DNA from: Acetobacter peroxydans
Lineage (GTDB): Bacteria > Pseudomonadota > Alphaproteobacteria > Acetobacterales > Acetobacteraceae
Assembly: GCF_006539345.1 (NCBI RefSeq)
Contig: NZ_BJMV01000001.1
Coordinates: 1 to 64,000 of the forward strand
Direction of reading: 5' to 3'
Length of the DNA stretch: 64,000 bases
In this document: one piece after another, positions 17,907-27,172 of the stretch
Layout: each line of letters starts with the position of its first letter
Numbering within the stretch: position 1 is the first letter of the stretch
Translations under genes and position numbers: made by a program
The notes under the pieces: generated by a model
Database searches by the model: none
What the model was told of the DNA's origin: nothing
Seen by the model: only the letters and a program-made list of their open reading frames with translations

Positions 17907-18256
17907 TATTTTCGTCCTCAATATATCATCTGTTTCGACTTGCCCGCCAACCATTCGGCGGACAGGCCCAGCTAGATGCCTTAAAACGGTATAGAACCAT
18001 TGGTTCCAAAAGAGGAACCCGGCGGCCCCTACTGTCTGACAATACAAGTCACCAGCGTGGTTTATCTGCAACAGTTCATTTCGTTGGCTGAATATGTCCC
18101 TGCTGCATAGCCGTGCGGCATCAATATCGTGGGTATACGTTAACATATTGCAAACGCAACTGTTCCGGGTCTCTCTCCTGTCCCATTAAGGCAGAATTGC
18201 GGCATGGTGACATTTTTGCCGCGTTCCTTAAAGAACCTGACGGATTTCGTGTCTTT
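17907..18256. other. ompA upstream region and aroKB 3' flank
   Basis: No gene seen. Reading from the minus strand this is the promoter and leader region of the OmpA gene. It contains an inverted repeat GAACCA-T-TGGTTC (17994-18006) next to TATACC, and a CCGCC/GGCGG hairpin (about 17943-17960) within the likely leader. Either may be regulatory, but no known factor site was recognised. Confidence 0.35.
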
Positions 18257-19990
18257 TTAAGAGGTTACGCCATCCGCCAGAAGCACCTCGCGTACGGCCT
18301 CTTCGGGCACGTCACGCGTGGTGAACGCTTTGCCGATTCCGTGGGCCAGAACGAAGGAAAGCTTTCCATCCTGCATTTTCTTGTCGCGCTGCATATGTGC
18401 CATCAGATCGGCTATGCGGAAACGATAAGGCAGGTCACTGACATGCGCGGGCATTTTCAGGCTTTCCAGATGGCGGGTGACGCGAATCAGGTCTTCCTGC
18501 GGGCAGAGTCCCAGCTTGACGGAAAGCGAAAACGCCAAGGTCAGGCCAATGGAGACAGCCTCCCCGTGGAGCAGGCGGCCGTCATATCCCAGTTCCGCTT
18601 CGAGTGCGTGGCCAAAGGTATGCCCGAGATTGAGCAGAGCGCGGCCATCGGTCTTCTGTTCCTCGCGTTCGTCTGCCGCGACGACGCCAGCCTTGAAGGC
18701 GCAGGCCTGGCGCACGGCTTCAGCCAATGCTTCAGGATCGCGCGCGAGCACGGCGGCGCCGTGTTTTTCACACCATGCGAACAGCGATTCCTGCCCGATC
18801 AGTCCTGCTTTCACAATTTCGGCGTAACCTGCCACCAGCTCGCGGCGGGGCAGCGTGGTGAGAGAGGAGACATCGGCCAGCACACACAGGGGCTGGTGGA
18901 AAGCGCCGATCAGATTCTTGCCCCAGCGTGAGTTAATGCCTGTCTTGCCACCGACGGAGGAATCGACCTGGGAGAGCAGGGTGGTGGGAATCTGGATAAA
19001 CGGCAGGCCGCGCAGCGTTGTGGCGGCCACGAACCCGGCCAGATCGCCCACGACGCCGCCGCCGAGTGCGATAATGGCGGTGCGGCGTTCCACCCCGCCC
19101 TCAAGAATGGTGTCCACTACGTCTTCGTAGGTGGTCCAGCATTTGGTCTGTTCGCCGGGGGCAACGGTGATGGATCGCGCCTCGATTCCTGTTTCCTCGA
19201 GGGAGGCGAGCAGCTTGGACAGGTAGAGCGGTCGCACGGTCTCGTCGGTAATGACGATCACGCTCCGGCGCGGCAGGAGCGGGGCCAGCAGGGCTCCGGC
19301 ACGGCTGATCAGATCCGCGCCAATCACCACATCGTAGCGGCTTTTTTCCAGCACGACGGGCAGCCGCAACGGACGGCGCGAAAGAGCCAGGGCTTCCATG
19401 ACGCGCGTTGTTGTATGCTCCACGTTATTGTCTCCACAATCCACCGTCACGTCGGCTTCGGCATAGACCGGGTGACGGATGGCGATCAGTTTTTCCAGTA
19501 CATCCCGAGGGGATGCGGCGTTTAGCAGGGGGCGGTGCGTCCGCCCTGCAACCCGGCGCAGCAGCACAGGCAGCGGGCAGCGCAACCAGACCGAAATGGC
19601 GTGCTCGCGCACCAGCGCGCGCGTATCGGCTGCCATGAAAGCGCCCCCTCCCGTGGCCAGAACCATGGGGGGGCCTTCAAGCAGGCGGCGGATCACCCGG
19701 CGTTCTCCATCCCGGAAGGCGGCCTCGCCATACAGGCGAAAGACATCGGCAATGGAGCAGCCGGCAGCACGTTCTATCTCTGTGTCGGCATCCACGAAGG
19801 GCAGGCCAAGCCGTGTTGCCAACATGCGGCCGATGGTGGTCTTGCCGGCGCCCATCAGGCCTACGAGCACAATGCTTCGGCCAGTCTGCAACAGACCGGG
19901 GCCATGGGTGCGGACAATACGCTCAAGGTTGAGCGGAACGGGTGGAGGATCCGTCGTTTCGGGTTGGGGAATGGAGATACGTGATGACAT
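18257..19990 (-). CDS. aroKB: bifunctional shikimate kinase / 3-dehydroquinate synthase
   Basis: A 577-residue fusion of two shikimate-pathway enzymes. Residues about 35-200 are shikimate kinase: Walker [10 protein letters not shown] (44-52), DAD, the TGGGAF loop and RPLL. Residues about 205-577 are dehydroquinate synthase: [40 protein letters not shown], and zinc ligands in [21 protein letters not shown] and HGEAVSIG. Both active sites look complete. In relatives aroK and aroB are commonly separate adjacent genes. ATG at 19990 is preferred because it leaves 92 bp for divergent promoters; an ATG at 20056 would leave only 26 bp. Confidence 0.95.
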   Translation of the reverse strand: MSSRISIPQPETTDPPPVPLNLERIVRTHGPGLLQTGRSIVLVGLMGAGKTTIGRMLATRLGLPFVDADTEIERAAGCSIADVFRLYGEAAFRDGERRVIRRLLEGPPMVLATGGGAFMAADTRALVREHAISVWLRCPLPVLLRRVAGRTHRPLLNAASPRDVLEKLIAIRHPVYAEADVTVDCGDNNVEHTTTRVMEALALSRRPLRLPVVLEKSRYDVVIGADLISRAGALLAPLLPRRSVIVITDETVRPLYLSKLLASLEETGIEARSITVAPGEQTKCWTTYEDVVDTILEGGVERRTAIIALGGGVVGDLAGFVAATTLRGLPFIQIPTTLLSQVDSSVGGKTGINSRWGKNLIGAFHQPLCVLADVSSLTTLPRRELVAGYAEIVKAGLIGQESLFAWCEKHGAAVLARDPEALAEAVRQACAFKAGVVAADEREEQKTDGRALLNLGHTFGHALEAELGYDGRLLHGEAVSIGLTLAFSLSVKLGLCPQEDLIRVTRHLESLKMPAHVSDLPYRFRIADLMAHMQRDKKMQDGKLSFVLAHGIGKAFTTRDVPEEAVREVLLADGVTS

Positions 19991-20082
19991 AGGGCGTAGC
20001 TTAACATAGAGCAGGGGGAACACACCTACGGTATCTGTCGTGGCGCTGTCTGTCATGCGGTCTGTTTTCTGGGAGTTCGGTA

Positions 20083-20328
20083 ATGGGGCGCGGTATCATT
20101 GCTATTGTCGCTGTTGTTTTTCTGGGCGCGGTGGGAGGGGTGATGGTGCTGGGCCTCAATGCTCATGCTCCCGCGCAGCAGGCCGTACATCGTGCGCTGC
20201 CCTTGCCCCAGCCTGAAGCGGCGGCTCCTGCTGCGGCACTCGTGCCAGTCGTGCCGGCAGGGCCTGTGGTTTCTCCGGGCATATCCATGCCGACACCCGC
20301 TCAGCCCGCCGACTCCTCAGCCGAGTAA
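20083..20328 (+). CDS. small membrane-anchored protein of unknown function
   Basis: An 81-residue product with one N-terminal hydrophobic helix (residues 5-24) followed by an Ala/Pro/Val-rich tail predicted to be periplasmic (many Pro, no Cys, only one His). GGGAG precedes the ATG by about 8 bases. It is divergent from aroKB and 55 bp upstream of xerD. The family is not recognised. The Pro-rich tail could span part of the periplasm, but nothing indicates a partner. Confidence 0.6.
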   Translation: MGRGIIAIVAVVFLGAVGGVMVLGLNAHAPAQQAVHRALPLPQPEAAAPAAALVPVVPAGPVVSPGISMPTPAQPADSSAE

Positions 20329-20383
20329 TCATGTCCGTGCGGACCGCGTCTGCCATGCCGCTCCGGCATGATGGAGCTGTGGG

Positions 20384-21352
20384 ATGAGGCCGGATCTGTC
20401 CGGTACGGATCTGTTTCTTGAAATGCTGGCCGCAGAGCGTGCGGCGGCCCCCAATACTCTGGCGGCTTACGAGGCGGACCTGCTTTCCTGTGCGCAGAGT
20501 CTGGCGGGGCAGGAGCAGACGCTCAGGGATGCCACGGCGGAAGGCCTGAGGGGCTGGCTGGCTGATCTGGCGGCTGAAGGGCAAGCCCGGCGGAGCGTTG
20601 CCCGGCGGCTATCCTGTATCCGCCAGTTCTATCTGTTCCTGCTGCGCGAAGGGCTGCGCACGGACAACCCCGCCGCCAATCTGGATACTCCCCGCCCCGA
20701 GCGGTCTCTGCCCGGCTTTTTATCCGAATCGGAAGTGCTTGCTCTCCTCGAGGCGTGCCCGGCTCCTGAGGACGCTTCTCCCGCGCGAACACGGCGCGGG
20801 CAGGTGGCATTGGCCGCGCTGGAGCTGCTGTATGCCTCGGGGCTGCGTATTTCCGAGTTGCTGTCATTGACCCGCGCGGCGCTGGCGGGAGAAGCGCAGA
20901 CTCTCATGGTGCGCGGCAAGGGCGGGCGGGAGCGGCTGGTGCCGCTGTCCGACAGTGCGCGCGAGGCGGTTAAGGCCCTTATGGAAACAGACAGGGCGCT
21001 GGGCAGCCCGTTTCTGTTTCCCGGCCGCAACCCCACTCAGCCCATGACGCGGCAAGCCTTTGATCGGATTCTGCATGATGTCGGGCTCAGGGCCGGGCTG
21101 GACCCTGCCCGTCTGTCCCCTCATGTACTCCGTCATTCCTTCGCGACCCATCTTTTGGCGCACGGCGCGGATCTGCGGGCCTTGCAGATGTTGCTGGGCC
21201 ATGCCGATATCGCGACCACCCAGATTTACACTCATGTCCAGACCGAGCGGCTGCGGCAGGCCGTGGCCGCGTGTCATCCACTGGCCCAGCAGGCGGCAGA
21301 GAATGAGCCGGAAGGCGGAAAACCGCCGTCTGTTCAGGAGGATGCACCGTAG
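20384..21352 (+). CDS. xerD: site-specific tyrosine recombinase XerD
   Basis: A 322-residue tyrosine recombinase that with XerC resolves chromosome dimers at dif. The N-terminal SAM-like core-binding domain (residues 1-100) is followed by the catalytic domain. It has Arg in SGLRISELL, Lys in RGKGGRERLVPL, the HxxR in SPHVLRHSFATHLL, His in LGHADIATT, and the nucleophile Tyr in TQIYTHV. XerD is preferred over XerC because of its place beside accA, an order I recall from other alphaproteobacteria; sequence alone does not settle it. A mobile integrase is unlikely given this housekeeping setting. Confidence 0.88.
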   Translation: MRPDLSGTDLFLEMLAAERAAAPNTLAAYEADLLSCAQSLAGQEQTLRDATAEGLRGWLADLAAEGQARRSVARRLSCIRQFYLFLLREGLRTDNPAANLDTPRPERSLPGFLSESEVLALLEACPAPEDASPARTRRGQVALAALELLYASGLRISELLSLTRAALAGEAQTLMVRGKGGRERLVPLSDSAREAVKALMETDRALGSPFLFPGRNPTQPMTRQAFDRILHDVGLRAGLDPARLSPHVLRHSFATHLLAHGADLRALQMLLGHADIATTQIYTHVQTERLRQAVAACHPLAQQAAENEPEGGKPPSVQEDAP

Positions 21353-21424
21353 GTCGCGTTAAAAACGCACCTCCTTGCATGATAGAGGCTTGGTTTTCGG
21401 CGGCAGTGTGCTATCGGCTGTGAC

Positions 21425-22381
21425 ATGCGTCAGTTCCTGGATTTTGAAAAGCCCGTCGCCGAACTTGAGAACAAGATCGACGAACTGCGGCAGATGGCTG
21501 ACCCCGAAGGGGTCAACATTGAAGAAGAAACGGCCCGCCTTTCAGAAAAGGCGGAAAAACACCTGCGCGCCATCTACGCCAAGCTTACGCCCTGGCAGAA
21601 AGTGCAGGTTGCCCGCCATGCGCAGCGTCCGCATACGCAGGACTACATCAAAGCGCTGGTCAGCGATTTCACCCCATTGGCAGGTGATCGGCTCTTTGCC
21701 GATGACAAGGCCATTATCGGGGGGATGGGTCGTTTTGGCGGCACGCCGGTGATGGTGATTGGCACCGAGCGCGGCTCCGATCTCGAAACCCGCCTGCAAC
21801 ATAATTTCGGCATGGCCCGCCCCGAAGGCTATCGCAAGGCCCAGCGGCTGATGAAGCTTGCCGGGCGTTTCGGCCTGCCGATTCTCACCTTTATTGATAC
21901 GGCGGGCGCATGGCCCGGTATTGATGCGGAACAGCGCGGTCAGGCCGAGGCCATTGCCAGCTCCATCGCGGCCTGTTTTGATGCACCCGTACCGCTGATT
22001 GCGACCGTTATTGGTGAAGGCGGCTCAGGCGGAGCCGTGGCGCTGGGCGCGGGGGACAAAGTGTTCATGCTCGAACACGCCATTTACTCCGTCATTTCGC
22101 CCGAAGCCTGCGCGTCCATTCTGTGGCGCGATCCCAAGCAGGCCAGCACGGCGGCGGAAACGCTCCGGCTGACGGCGCAGGATCTCAAGCGGTTTGGCCT
22201 GATTGACCAGATCGTTCCTGAGCCTGTGGGCGGTGCCCAACGCGATCCTGCAGCGGCCATGGCTTCGGTGGGCAAGGTGCTGGGTGAGGCACTCAAGGAA
22301 CTTCAGCCGCTGGCTCCTGAACGCCTGCGTGAACTGCGGCGCGAGAAATTCCTCGCCATGGGCCGCGAAGCCCTTCACTGA
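21425..22381 (+). CDS. accA: acetyl-CoA carboxylase carboxyltransferase subunit alpha
   Basis: Carboxyltransferase alpha subunit that, with AccD, moves CO2 from biotin on AccB to acetyl-CoA, giving malonyl-CoA. The 318-residue product opens with the family start RQFLDFEKPVAELENKI. It carries FIDTAGAWPGIDAEQRGQ, the oxyanion-hole stretch IGEGGSGGAVALG, and YSVISPEACASILWRD. It follows xerD by 72 bp on the same strand; GCGTT/AACGC in that gap could form a small hairpin. Confidence 0.97.
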   Translation: MRQFLDFEKPVAELENKIDELRQMADPEGVNIEEETARLSEKAEKHLRAIYAKLTPWQKVQVARHAQRPHTQDYIKALVSDFTPLAGDRLFADDKAIIGGMGRFGGTPVMVIGTERGSDLETRLQHNFGMARPEGYRKAQRLMKLAGRFGLPILTFIDTAGAWPGIDAEQRGQAEAIASSIAACFDAPVPLIATVIGEGGSGGAVALGAGDKVFMLEHAIYSVISPEACASILWRDPKQASTAAETLRLTAQDLKRFGLIDQIVPEPVGGAQRDPAAAMASVGKVLGEALKELQPLAPERLRELRREKFLAMGREALH

Positions 22382-22390
22382 CAGCATAGC

Positions 22391-22436
22391 CCCGGCGGGA
22401 TGAGCCTGCGCCCCTAAAGGCGTTCATCCCGTCGGG
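22391..22436 (+). terminator. long hairpin downstream of accA
   Basis: A 13-bp stem with one G-T wobble (CCCGGCGGGATGA at 22391-22403 with TCATCCCGTCGGG at 22424-22436) starts 9 bp after the accA stop. There is no T-run, so it may end transcription inefficiently or protect the 3' end. A second, weaker hairpin (AGCCCC/GGGGCT) overlaps the stop of the convergent gene. Confidence 0.45.
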
Positions 22437-22478
22437 AGCCTGTCCGGTTTGGCTGCGACGGCGGCCTTTTAAGCCCCG

Positions 22479-23240
22479 TTAGCGATGGGGCTCACCCTCG
22501 ATAGGTGTGCCGCCTTTGGCGCAGATCAGGTCGTGGATTTCCTGCGCGGCACGGCTGACATCGTCTTTATCCTGTCCTTTGGCCACAAGCGCCACGCCCC
22601 GGTAGCCGTCCTCGCGGTGGAAGGGGTACGAGCCGATATCCAGATCAGGATGGCGGGTCTGTATGGCTTCCAGTTCCGCCGCCAGTGTGCCCTCATAGAG
22701 CGATGTGCAGTGCCATGTGCGTGAGAAAACCGGCGTGCCGCGTTGCAGCGTGGGGGCGAGTTCATCAAACATCGCGCGCATGATGCGGGGCACCCCCGCG
22801 AGAACATGCACATTGCCAATGGTGAAGCCGGGCGCATGGGAAATGGGGTTGGCAATCGGCACGGCCCCGCGCGGCAGATGCGCCATGCGCTGGCGTGCGG
22901 CGTTGAAATCGGTATGGCGGAAATAGTCGCTGAGCATCGCAAAGGTCGGCTGGTGGATTTCCCACGGCACGCCAAAGGCTTCGGCTACGCAGGGGGCGGT
23001 TATGTCGTCATGCGTGGGGCCTATGCCGCCGGTCGTGAAAACCTCGTCATAAGCTGGGCGCAGTTCACTGATCGTGCGGATGATAATCTCGCGTAAGTCA
23101 GGAATGACGCGGATTTCGCGCAGCGGAATCCCCAGTTCGCCCAGCCTGAGGGCCAGAAACTGGATGTTGTCGTCGCGCGTGCGGCCGGACAGGATTTCAT
23201 TACCGATCAGGATCAGGGCGGATGTACGGCGCATGGGCAA
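22479..23240 (-). CDS. CinA-type molybdopterin-binding domain protein
   Basis: A 253-residue protein with the MoCF/CinA N-terminal fold: LILIGNEILSGRTRDDN, then VFTTGGIGPTHDDITAPCVAEAF. It corresponds to the first domain of CinA only and lacks the C-terminal pyridine nucleotide amidase domain. Short forms of this kind are common in alphaproteobacteria and are usually labelled competence/damage-inducible protein A. The biochemical role of the stand-alone form is not known, and molybdopterin binding is inferred from the fold. It is convergent with accA and divergent from lysK. Confidence 0.85.
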   Translation of the reverse strand: MPMRRTSALILIGNEILSGRTRDDNIQFLALRLGELGIPLREIRVIPDLREIIIRTISELRPAYDEVFTTGGIGPTHDDITAPCVAEAFGVPWEIHQPTFAMLSDYFRHTDFNAARQRMAHLPRGAVPIANPISHAPGFTIGNVHVLAGVPRIMRAMFDELAPTLQRGTPVFSRTWHCTSLYEGTLAAELEAIQTRHPDLDIGSYPFHREDGYRGVALVAKGQDKDDVSRAAQEIHDLICAKGGTPIEGEPHR

Positions 23241-23386
23241 ACGGGATCCTTCATGGTGGGCTGTCCAGAATGTGGGAGGATAAACGGCTGGCGCGGGGGG
23301 TCAATGGGCAGGAAAAAATGCGCTATACCCGGCGGGGGACGTGTTTTTGCATTGACCGGGCGCGGAGCAGTTCATAGCTTCCGCCC

Positions 23387-25012
23387 ATGTCAGACAGTCG
23401 CACAGCACCCCTTTCCGATATTCCGCGCGCGTGGCCCTTCGAGGAAGCGCGCAAACTGGCCGAACATGTGTCCACACGCGGCAATGCCAGCGGTGGAGAT
23501 GACGCCCGGCCCGCCCTGCTGGAAACCGGCTACGGCCCATCGGGCCTGCCGCATATCGGCACGTTTGGCGAAGTCGCGCGCACGTCCTGGGTGCGACAGG
23601 CTTATACGGCGCTGACCGGGCGTCCGTCGCGCCTGCTGGCGTTTTCGGATGACATGGATGCCCTGCGCAAGGTGCCCGATAACGTGCCCCAGCGTGAAAT
23701 GCTGGAAAAATATATCGGTCAGCCGCTCTCCCGCGTGCCCGACCCGTTTGGCACTCACGAGTCGTTTGCCGCGCATAATAATGCCCGGCTGTGCGCGTTT
23801 CTTGATAGTTTCGGATTCGAATACGAGTTCGCCTCTTCCACCGCCTATTACACCTCAGGCCGGTTTGATGCCGCCCTGAAGCGCGTGCTGGAAGTGCATG
23901 AAGACATTCTGGAAGTCATCCTGCCCACGCTTGGGGCCGAGCGTCGGGCGACCTATTCGCCCGTGCTGCCGCTGCACCCCCGCACGGGTGAGGTCATGCA
24001 GGTGAAGATGGACGCCATGGACCCCGCAGCGGGTACTGTGCGCTGGACCGACCCATCTACCGGCGAGGTGTTTGAAACCCCTGTGACTGGCGGCCACGCC
24101 AAGATGCAGTGGAAGGCCGACTGGGCCATGCGCTGGTACGCGCTGGGCGTGGATTACGAAATGTCGGGCAAGGATCTAATCGACAGCGTGCGGCTGTCCG
24201 GGCGGATCTGCAAAATTCTGGGCGGCACGCCGCCCGCCGGACTGACCTACGAGCTGTTTCTGGATGAGCAGGGCCAGAAAATTTCCAAGTCCAAGGGCAA
24301 TGGCCTGTCGGTTGAGGAATGGCTGCGTTACGCCCCGCCCGAAAGCCTGGGTCAGTTCATGTTCAACCAGCCGCAGCGCGCCAAGCGGCTGTATTTCGAC
24401 GTTATTCCCAAGACGGCGGATGAATATCTTGCCCACGTGGACAAGGCGCTGAGCCAGCAGGCGGATAATCCCGCCGGGGCGGAACTGCGGGCTAACCCGG
24501 CGTGGTTTATTCTGCGCGGGCAGGTTGGGGCCGAGGCTGCAAGCCCGGTGCCGTTTGGTATGCTGCTCAACCTTGCTAGCGTAGCCAATGCGGAAACCCC
24601 CGAGGTGCTATGGGGCTTTATCCGCCGGTATGATGCGGCGGTCTCGCCTGAAACACATCCCATGCTGGCTGCCATGGTGCGGTATGCCGTGGCTTACTAC
24701 GCGGATTTTGTCCGGCCGGCCAAGACGTTCCGTGCTCCCTCCGAGCAGGAACGCGCGGCCCTTGTCGATCTGGCGGAGATGCTGCGTGGTTACGAGGCGG
24801 AAGCGCCCGATGCCACGGCCTTGCAGAACGCCGTGTTCGAGGTGGGCAAGCGTCATGCTTTCGACCCCCTGCGGAACTGGTTTGGCTGCCTGTACGAAGT
24901 GCTGCTGGGGCAGAAGGAAGGGCCCCGGTTCGGCGGGTTTGTGGCCCTTTATGGGGTGCGGGAAACCATCGCCCTGATCGAAGCGGCCCTCCTGCGCGAC
25001 CGGCAGGACTGA
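23387..25012 (+). CDS. lysK: lysine-tRNA ligase, class I
   Basis: Charges tRNA-Lys. It is the class I (archaeal-type) LysRS found in many alphaproteobacteria in place of the class II LysS. The 541-residue product shows the HIGH-type motif in GLPHIGTF (residues about 51-58) and the KMSKS-type KISKSKG near residue 302. The FSDDMDALRKVP and GKDLIDS segments are further class I LysRS marks. It is followed 16 bp later by the MprF-like gene, whose family uses aminoacyl-tRNA. Confidence 0.96.
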   Translation: MSDSRTAPLSDIPRAWPFEEARKLAEHVSTRGNASGGDDARPALLETGYGPSGLPHIGTFGEVARTSWVRQAYTALTGRPSRLLAFSDDMDALRKVPDNVPQREMLEKYIGQPLSRVPDPFGTHESFAAHNNARLCAFLDSFGFEYEFASSTAYYTSGRFDAALKRVLEVHEDILEVILPTLGAERRATYSPVLPLHPRTGEVMQVKMDAMDPAAGTVRWTDPSTGEVFETPVTGGHAKMQWKADWAMRWYALGVDYEMSGKDLIDSVRLSGRICKILGGTPPAGLTYELFLDEQGQKISKSKGNGLSVEEWLRYAPPESLGQFMFNQPQRAKRLYFDVIPKTADEYLAHVDKALSQQADNPAGAELRANPAWFILRGQVGAEAASPVPFGMLLNLASVANAETPEVLWGFIRRYDAAVSPETHPMLAAMVRYAVAYYADFVRPAKTFRAPSEQERAALVDLAEMLRGYEAEAPDATALQNAVFEVGKRHAFDPLRNWFGCLYEVLLGQKEGPRFGGFVALYGVRETIALIEAALLRDRQD

Positions 25013-25028
25013 ACGGGGTCGCCCACAT

Positions 25029-27122
25029 ATGACCCAGCGCGCGCCATTGCCACCGGAGCAGCAGGATATGGATCGGCCCACCCCGCCGGACCTGCACTGC
25101 GAAGCCGGGGGGGCGCGCCGGTGGCTTAGGCATCTGCCAGCCCTGCTGGGGCTGGTGCTGATGGTAGCGGCTATCGGGGTGGTGTGGCACGAGGTGCGGC
25201 ACCTCCATATGGCCGATATCCGTCAGGCCATGGCGGGTATCCCTTCGTGGCAGATGGGGCTGGCGGTCGCGTGCACGCTGCTTTCCTATTTCGTGCTGTC
25301 CTTTTACGACAGGCTGGCGCTCATTCAGGTGGGGTATGGGCATCTGCCTTTCCGCCGGGCGGCTTTTGCGGCGTTTTGCTCTTACGTCCTGTCTCATAAT
25401 CTCGGCTTTTCGGCGGTATCCGGGGCTGCGGTGCGGTACCGGCTTTACCGCAACTGGGGGGTGGATTCCTTTGCCATCACCCAGATTATAGCCTTCTGTT
25501 CGGCCACCTATCTCCTGGGGGCGGCGGCCCTGATCGGTGCCGTGCTGATCTGGGAGCCGACCATGCTGCCCGGCATTGGGGGGCATGTGCCGTCAGGGCT
25601 GCTGGCGGTGATAGGGCTCGGGCTATGGGGAGCGGTGGCGCTGTATATCGGGCTGGCTTTCCGCCTGCCCAGCGTGTGTGTGGGGCAATGGCGGGTCAAT
25701 CTGCCTTCACCACGCATGGCATTGATGCAAACTTTTGTTGCCACGGCGGAAGTGGCGGCTACGGCCAGTATCGCCTATGTCCTGTTGCCTGTGGGCGTGG
25801 GGATGGATTTCGGGTCTTTTCTGGCAATCTATATCGCAGCCTACACGGCAGGACTGGTGGCCAGCGTACCGGGTGGTTTGGGCGTTTTTGACGGCGTTAT
25901 GCTGCTGGCGCTCGGGCCATATATGCAGGCGCCGCGCATTCTGGGCGTTATTCTTATTTTCCGGCTGCTCTACTACATTATTCCGTTGTTTGTGGCGGGG
26001 CTCATGTTTGCCGGGCATGAGCTTTTCCTGCGGGGCGATGCAGCCCTTGCGCGCAAGAACAATGCCAATCTATCCGGGACGGCAGCGGTTGCACGCAGGC
26101 CAAGTCAGGTAGTCCGGGAGAGCGAGGCTACATTTTCCGTGGCTGTGGCAACGGGCACGGTCTCGCTTTGTGGCGTCTTGCTGATAGGTCTTGTCCTGTT
26201 TGATCACGCGTCCGGACAGTCCATGTTGCCGGACGATCTGGCTGGTGTGCTGCACCTTGGCGGGACGTATCTGCTTTCGCTGTTGGGGGTGGCGCTTATC
26301 AGCATGGCCATCGGGCTTTCCCAGCGGGTTACGCTGGCCTGGCGGGGGGCGCTGGCGCTGCTGCTGCTGGCCACGGTACTGACTTTCCTGCGCGGCAATG
26401 CGATGTTCGTGCCCGTGGTGCTGGGGCTGTCCACTTTGTTTATTGCGCCTTATCGGGCCTGCTACTACCGGCACGCGCGCCTGCTGAGCGAGCCGCTTTC
26501 CACCGGCACGCTGCTTTCGCTCCTGCTGTTGCTGGGTTGTGTGGTGGCGCTGGCCACGCGGGACGATCTTTCGGCAAGCTGGTGGCAGGTAGTTTTTAGT
26601 TCTTCCATCAGTGGCGCTGCCCGCTGGACGGTGGCGCTGGCCGTGCTGCTGGCGCTGGTTATAGTGGGGCGGCTGCTCTGGCCTGCCCGTGTGGCGGTTT
26701 CCCCCTGGGGCGAGGACGCCTTGCGGCGCTACCAGACCCTGCCGCACGCGCTGGCCGACATGAACAGCTTCCAGCCGGAAGGCTACGTGATGGGAGAGGC
26801 CGGTGAGGCGATGATCCCGCTGCGGGCGTTAGGGGGATTTCTGGTCGGTCTGGGCGACCCCGCCGGAGGCGAGACAGATAGTATTTCAGCCATATGGCGT
26901 ATGCGCGATCTGGCGTTGCAACAGGGGCTGAAGCCCGCCTTCTGGTGCGTGGGAGAGCCCTTCCTGCGAATTTATGATGATATAGGCCTGACCATCTGGC
27001 CTGTGGGGGATGAAAGCGGGTTGAGCTTCTGCTATCCTTCGGCGGATATCGGGCTGGCCTCGCAGCACGCCCGGCTTTACAGGGAGCAGTGCATGGCGGA
27101 CAGGGCGCATCCTTCTTCCTGA
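25029..27122 (+). CDS. MprF-like protein with shortened C-terminal domain
   Basis: A 697-residue polytopic protein. Residues about 35-340 match the MprF flippase-type region (SYFVLSFYDRLALIQ, SHNLGFSAVSGAAVRYRLY, VASVPGGLGVFDGVML). A second membrane block runs to about residue 560. The soluble tail begins as in the family transferase domain (MGEAGEAMIPLRALGGFLVGLGDPAG, IYDDIGLTIWPVGDE) but stops soon after. Full MprF proteins are about 840-880 residues and continue with the second half of the GNAT-like domain. No continuation is visible before the next gene. MprF adds Lys or Ala from tRNA to phosphatidylglycerol; whether this short form can is doubtful. Adjacent lysK suggests lysine as the original substrate. 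Confidence 0.82.
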   Translation: MTQRAPLPPEQQDMDRPTPPDLHCEAGGARRWLRHLPALLGLVLMVAAIGVVWHEVRHLHMADIRQAMAGIPSWQMGLAVACTLLSYFVLSFYDRLALIQVGYGHLPFRRAAFAAFCSYVLSHNLGFSAVSGAAVRYRLYRNWGVDSFAITQIIAFCSATYLLGAAALIGAVLIWEPTMLPGIGGHVPSGLLAVIGLGLWGAVALYIGLAFRLPSVCVGQWRVNLPSPRMALMQTFVATAEVAATASIAYVLLPVGVGMDFGSFLAIYIAAYTAGLVASVPGGLGVFDGVMLLALGPYMQAPRILGVILIFRLLYYIIPLFVAGLMFAGHELFLRGDAALARKNNANLSGTAAVARRPSQVVRESEATFSVAVATGTVSLCGVLLIGLVLFDHASGQSMLPDDLAGVLHLGGTYLLSLLGVALISMAIGLSQRVTLAWRGALALLLLATVLTFLRGNAMFVPVVLGLSTLFIAPYRACYYRHARLLSEPLSTGTLLSLLLLLGCVVALATRDDLSASWWQVVFSSSISGAARWTVALAVLLALVIVGRLLWPARVAVSPWGEDALRRYQTLPHALADMNSFQPEGYVMGEAGEAMIPLRALGGFLVGLGDPAGGETDSISAIWRMRDLALQQGLKPAFWCVGEPFLRIYDDIGLTIWPVGDESGLSFCYPSADIGLASQHARLYREQCMADRAHPSS

Positions 27123-27172
27123 TTGTGGCGTGGTAGTCAGGCGGCATTCGGCATGGGAGGCCGCAGCGGTCA

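Noticed and set aside
20384-21352. Mobile-element integrase
   Set aside because: The tyrosine recombinase is next to accA in a housekeeping setting and has the XerC/D length and motifs; no attachment repeats or cargo genes are nearby.
27123-27172. Frameshifted remainder of the MprF transferase domain
   Set aside because: Only 50 bp separate the stop from marC and no family residues are encoded there.
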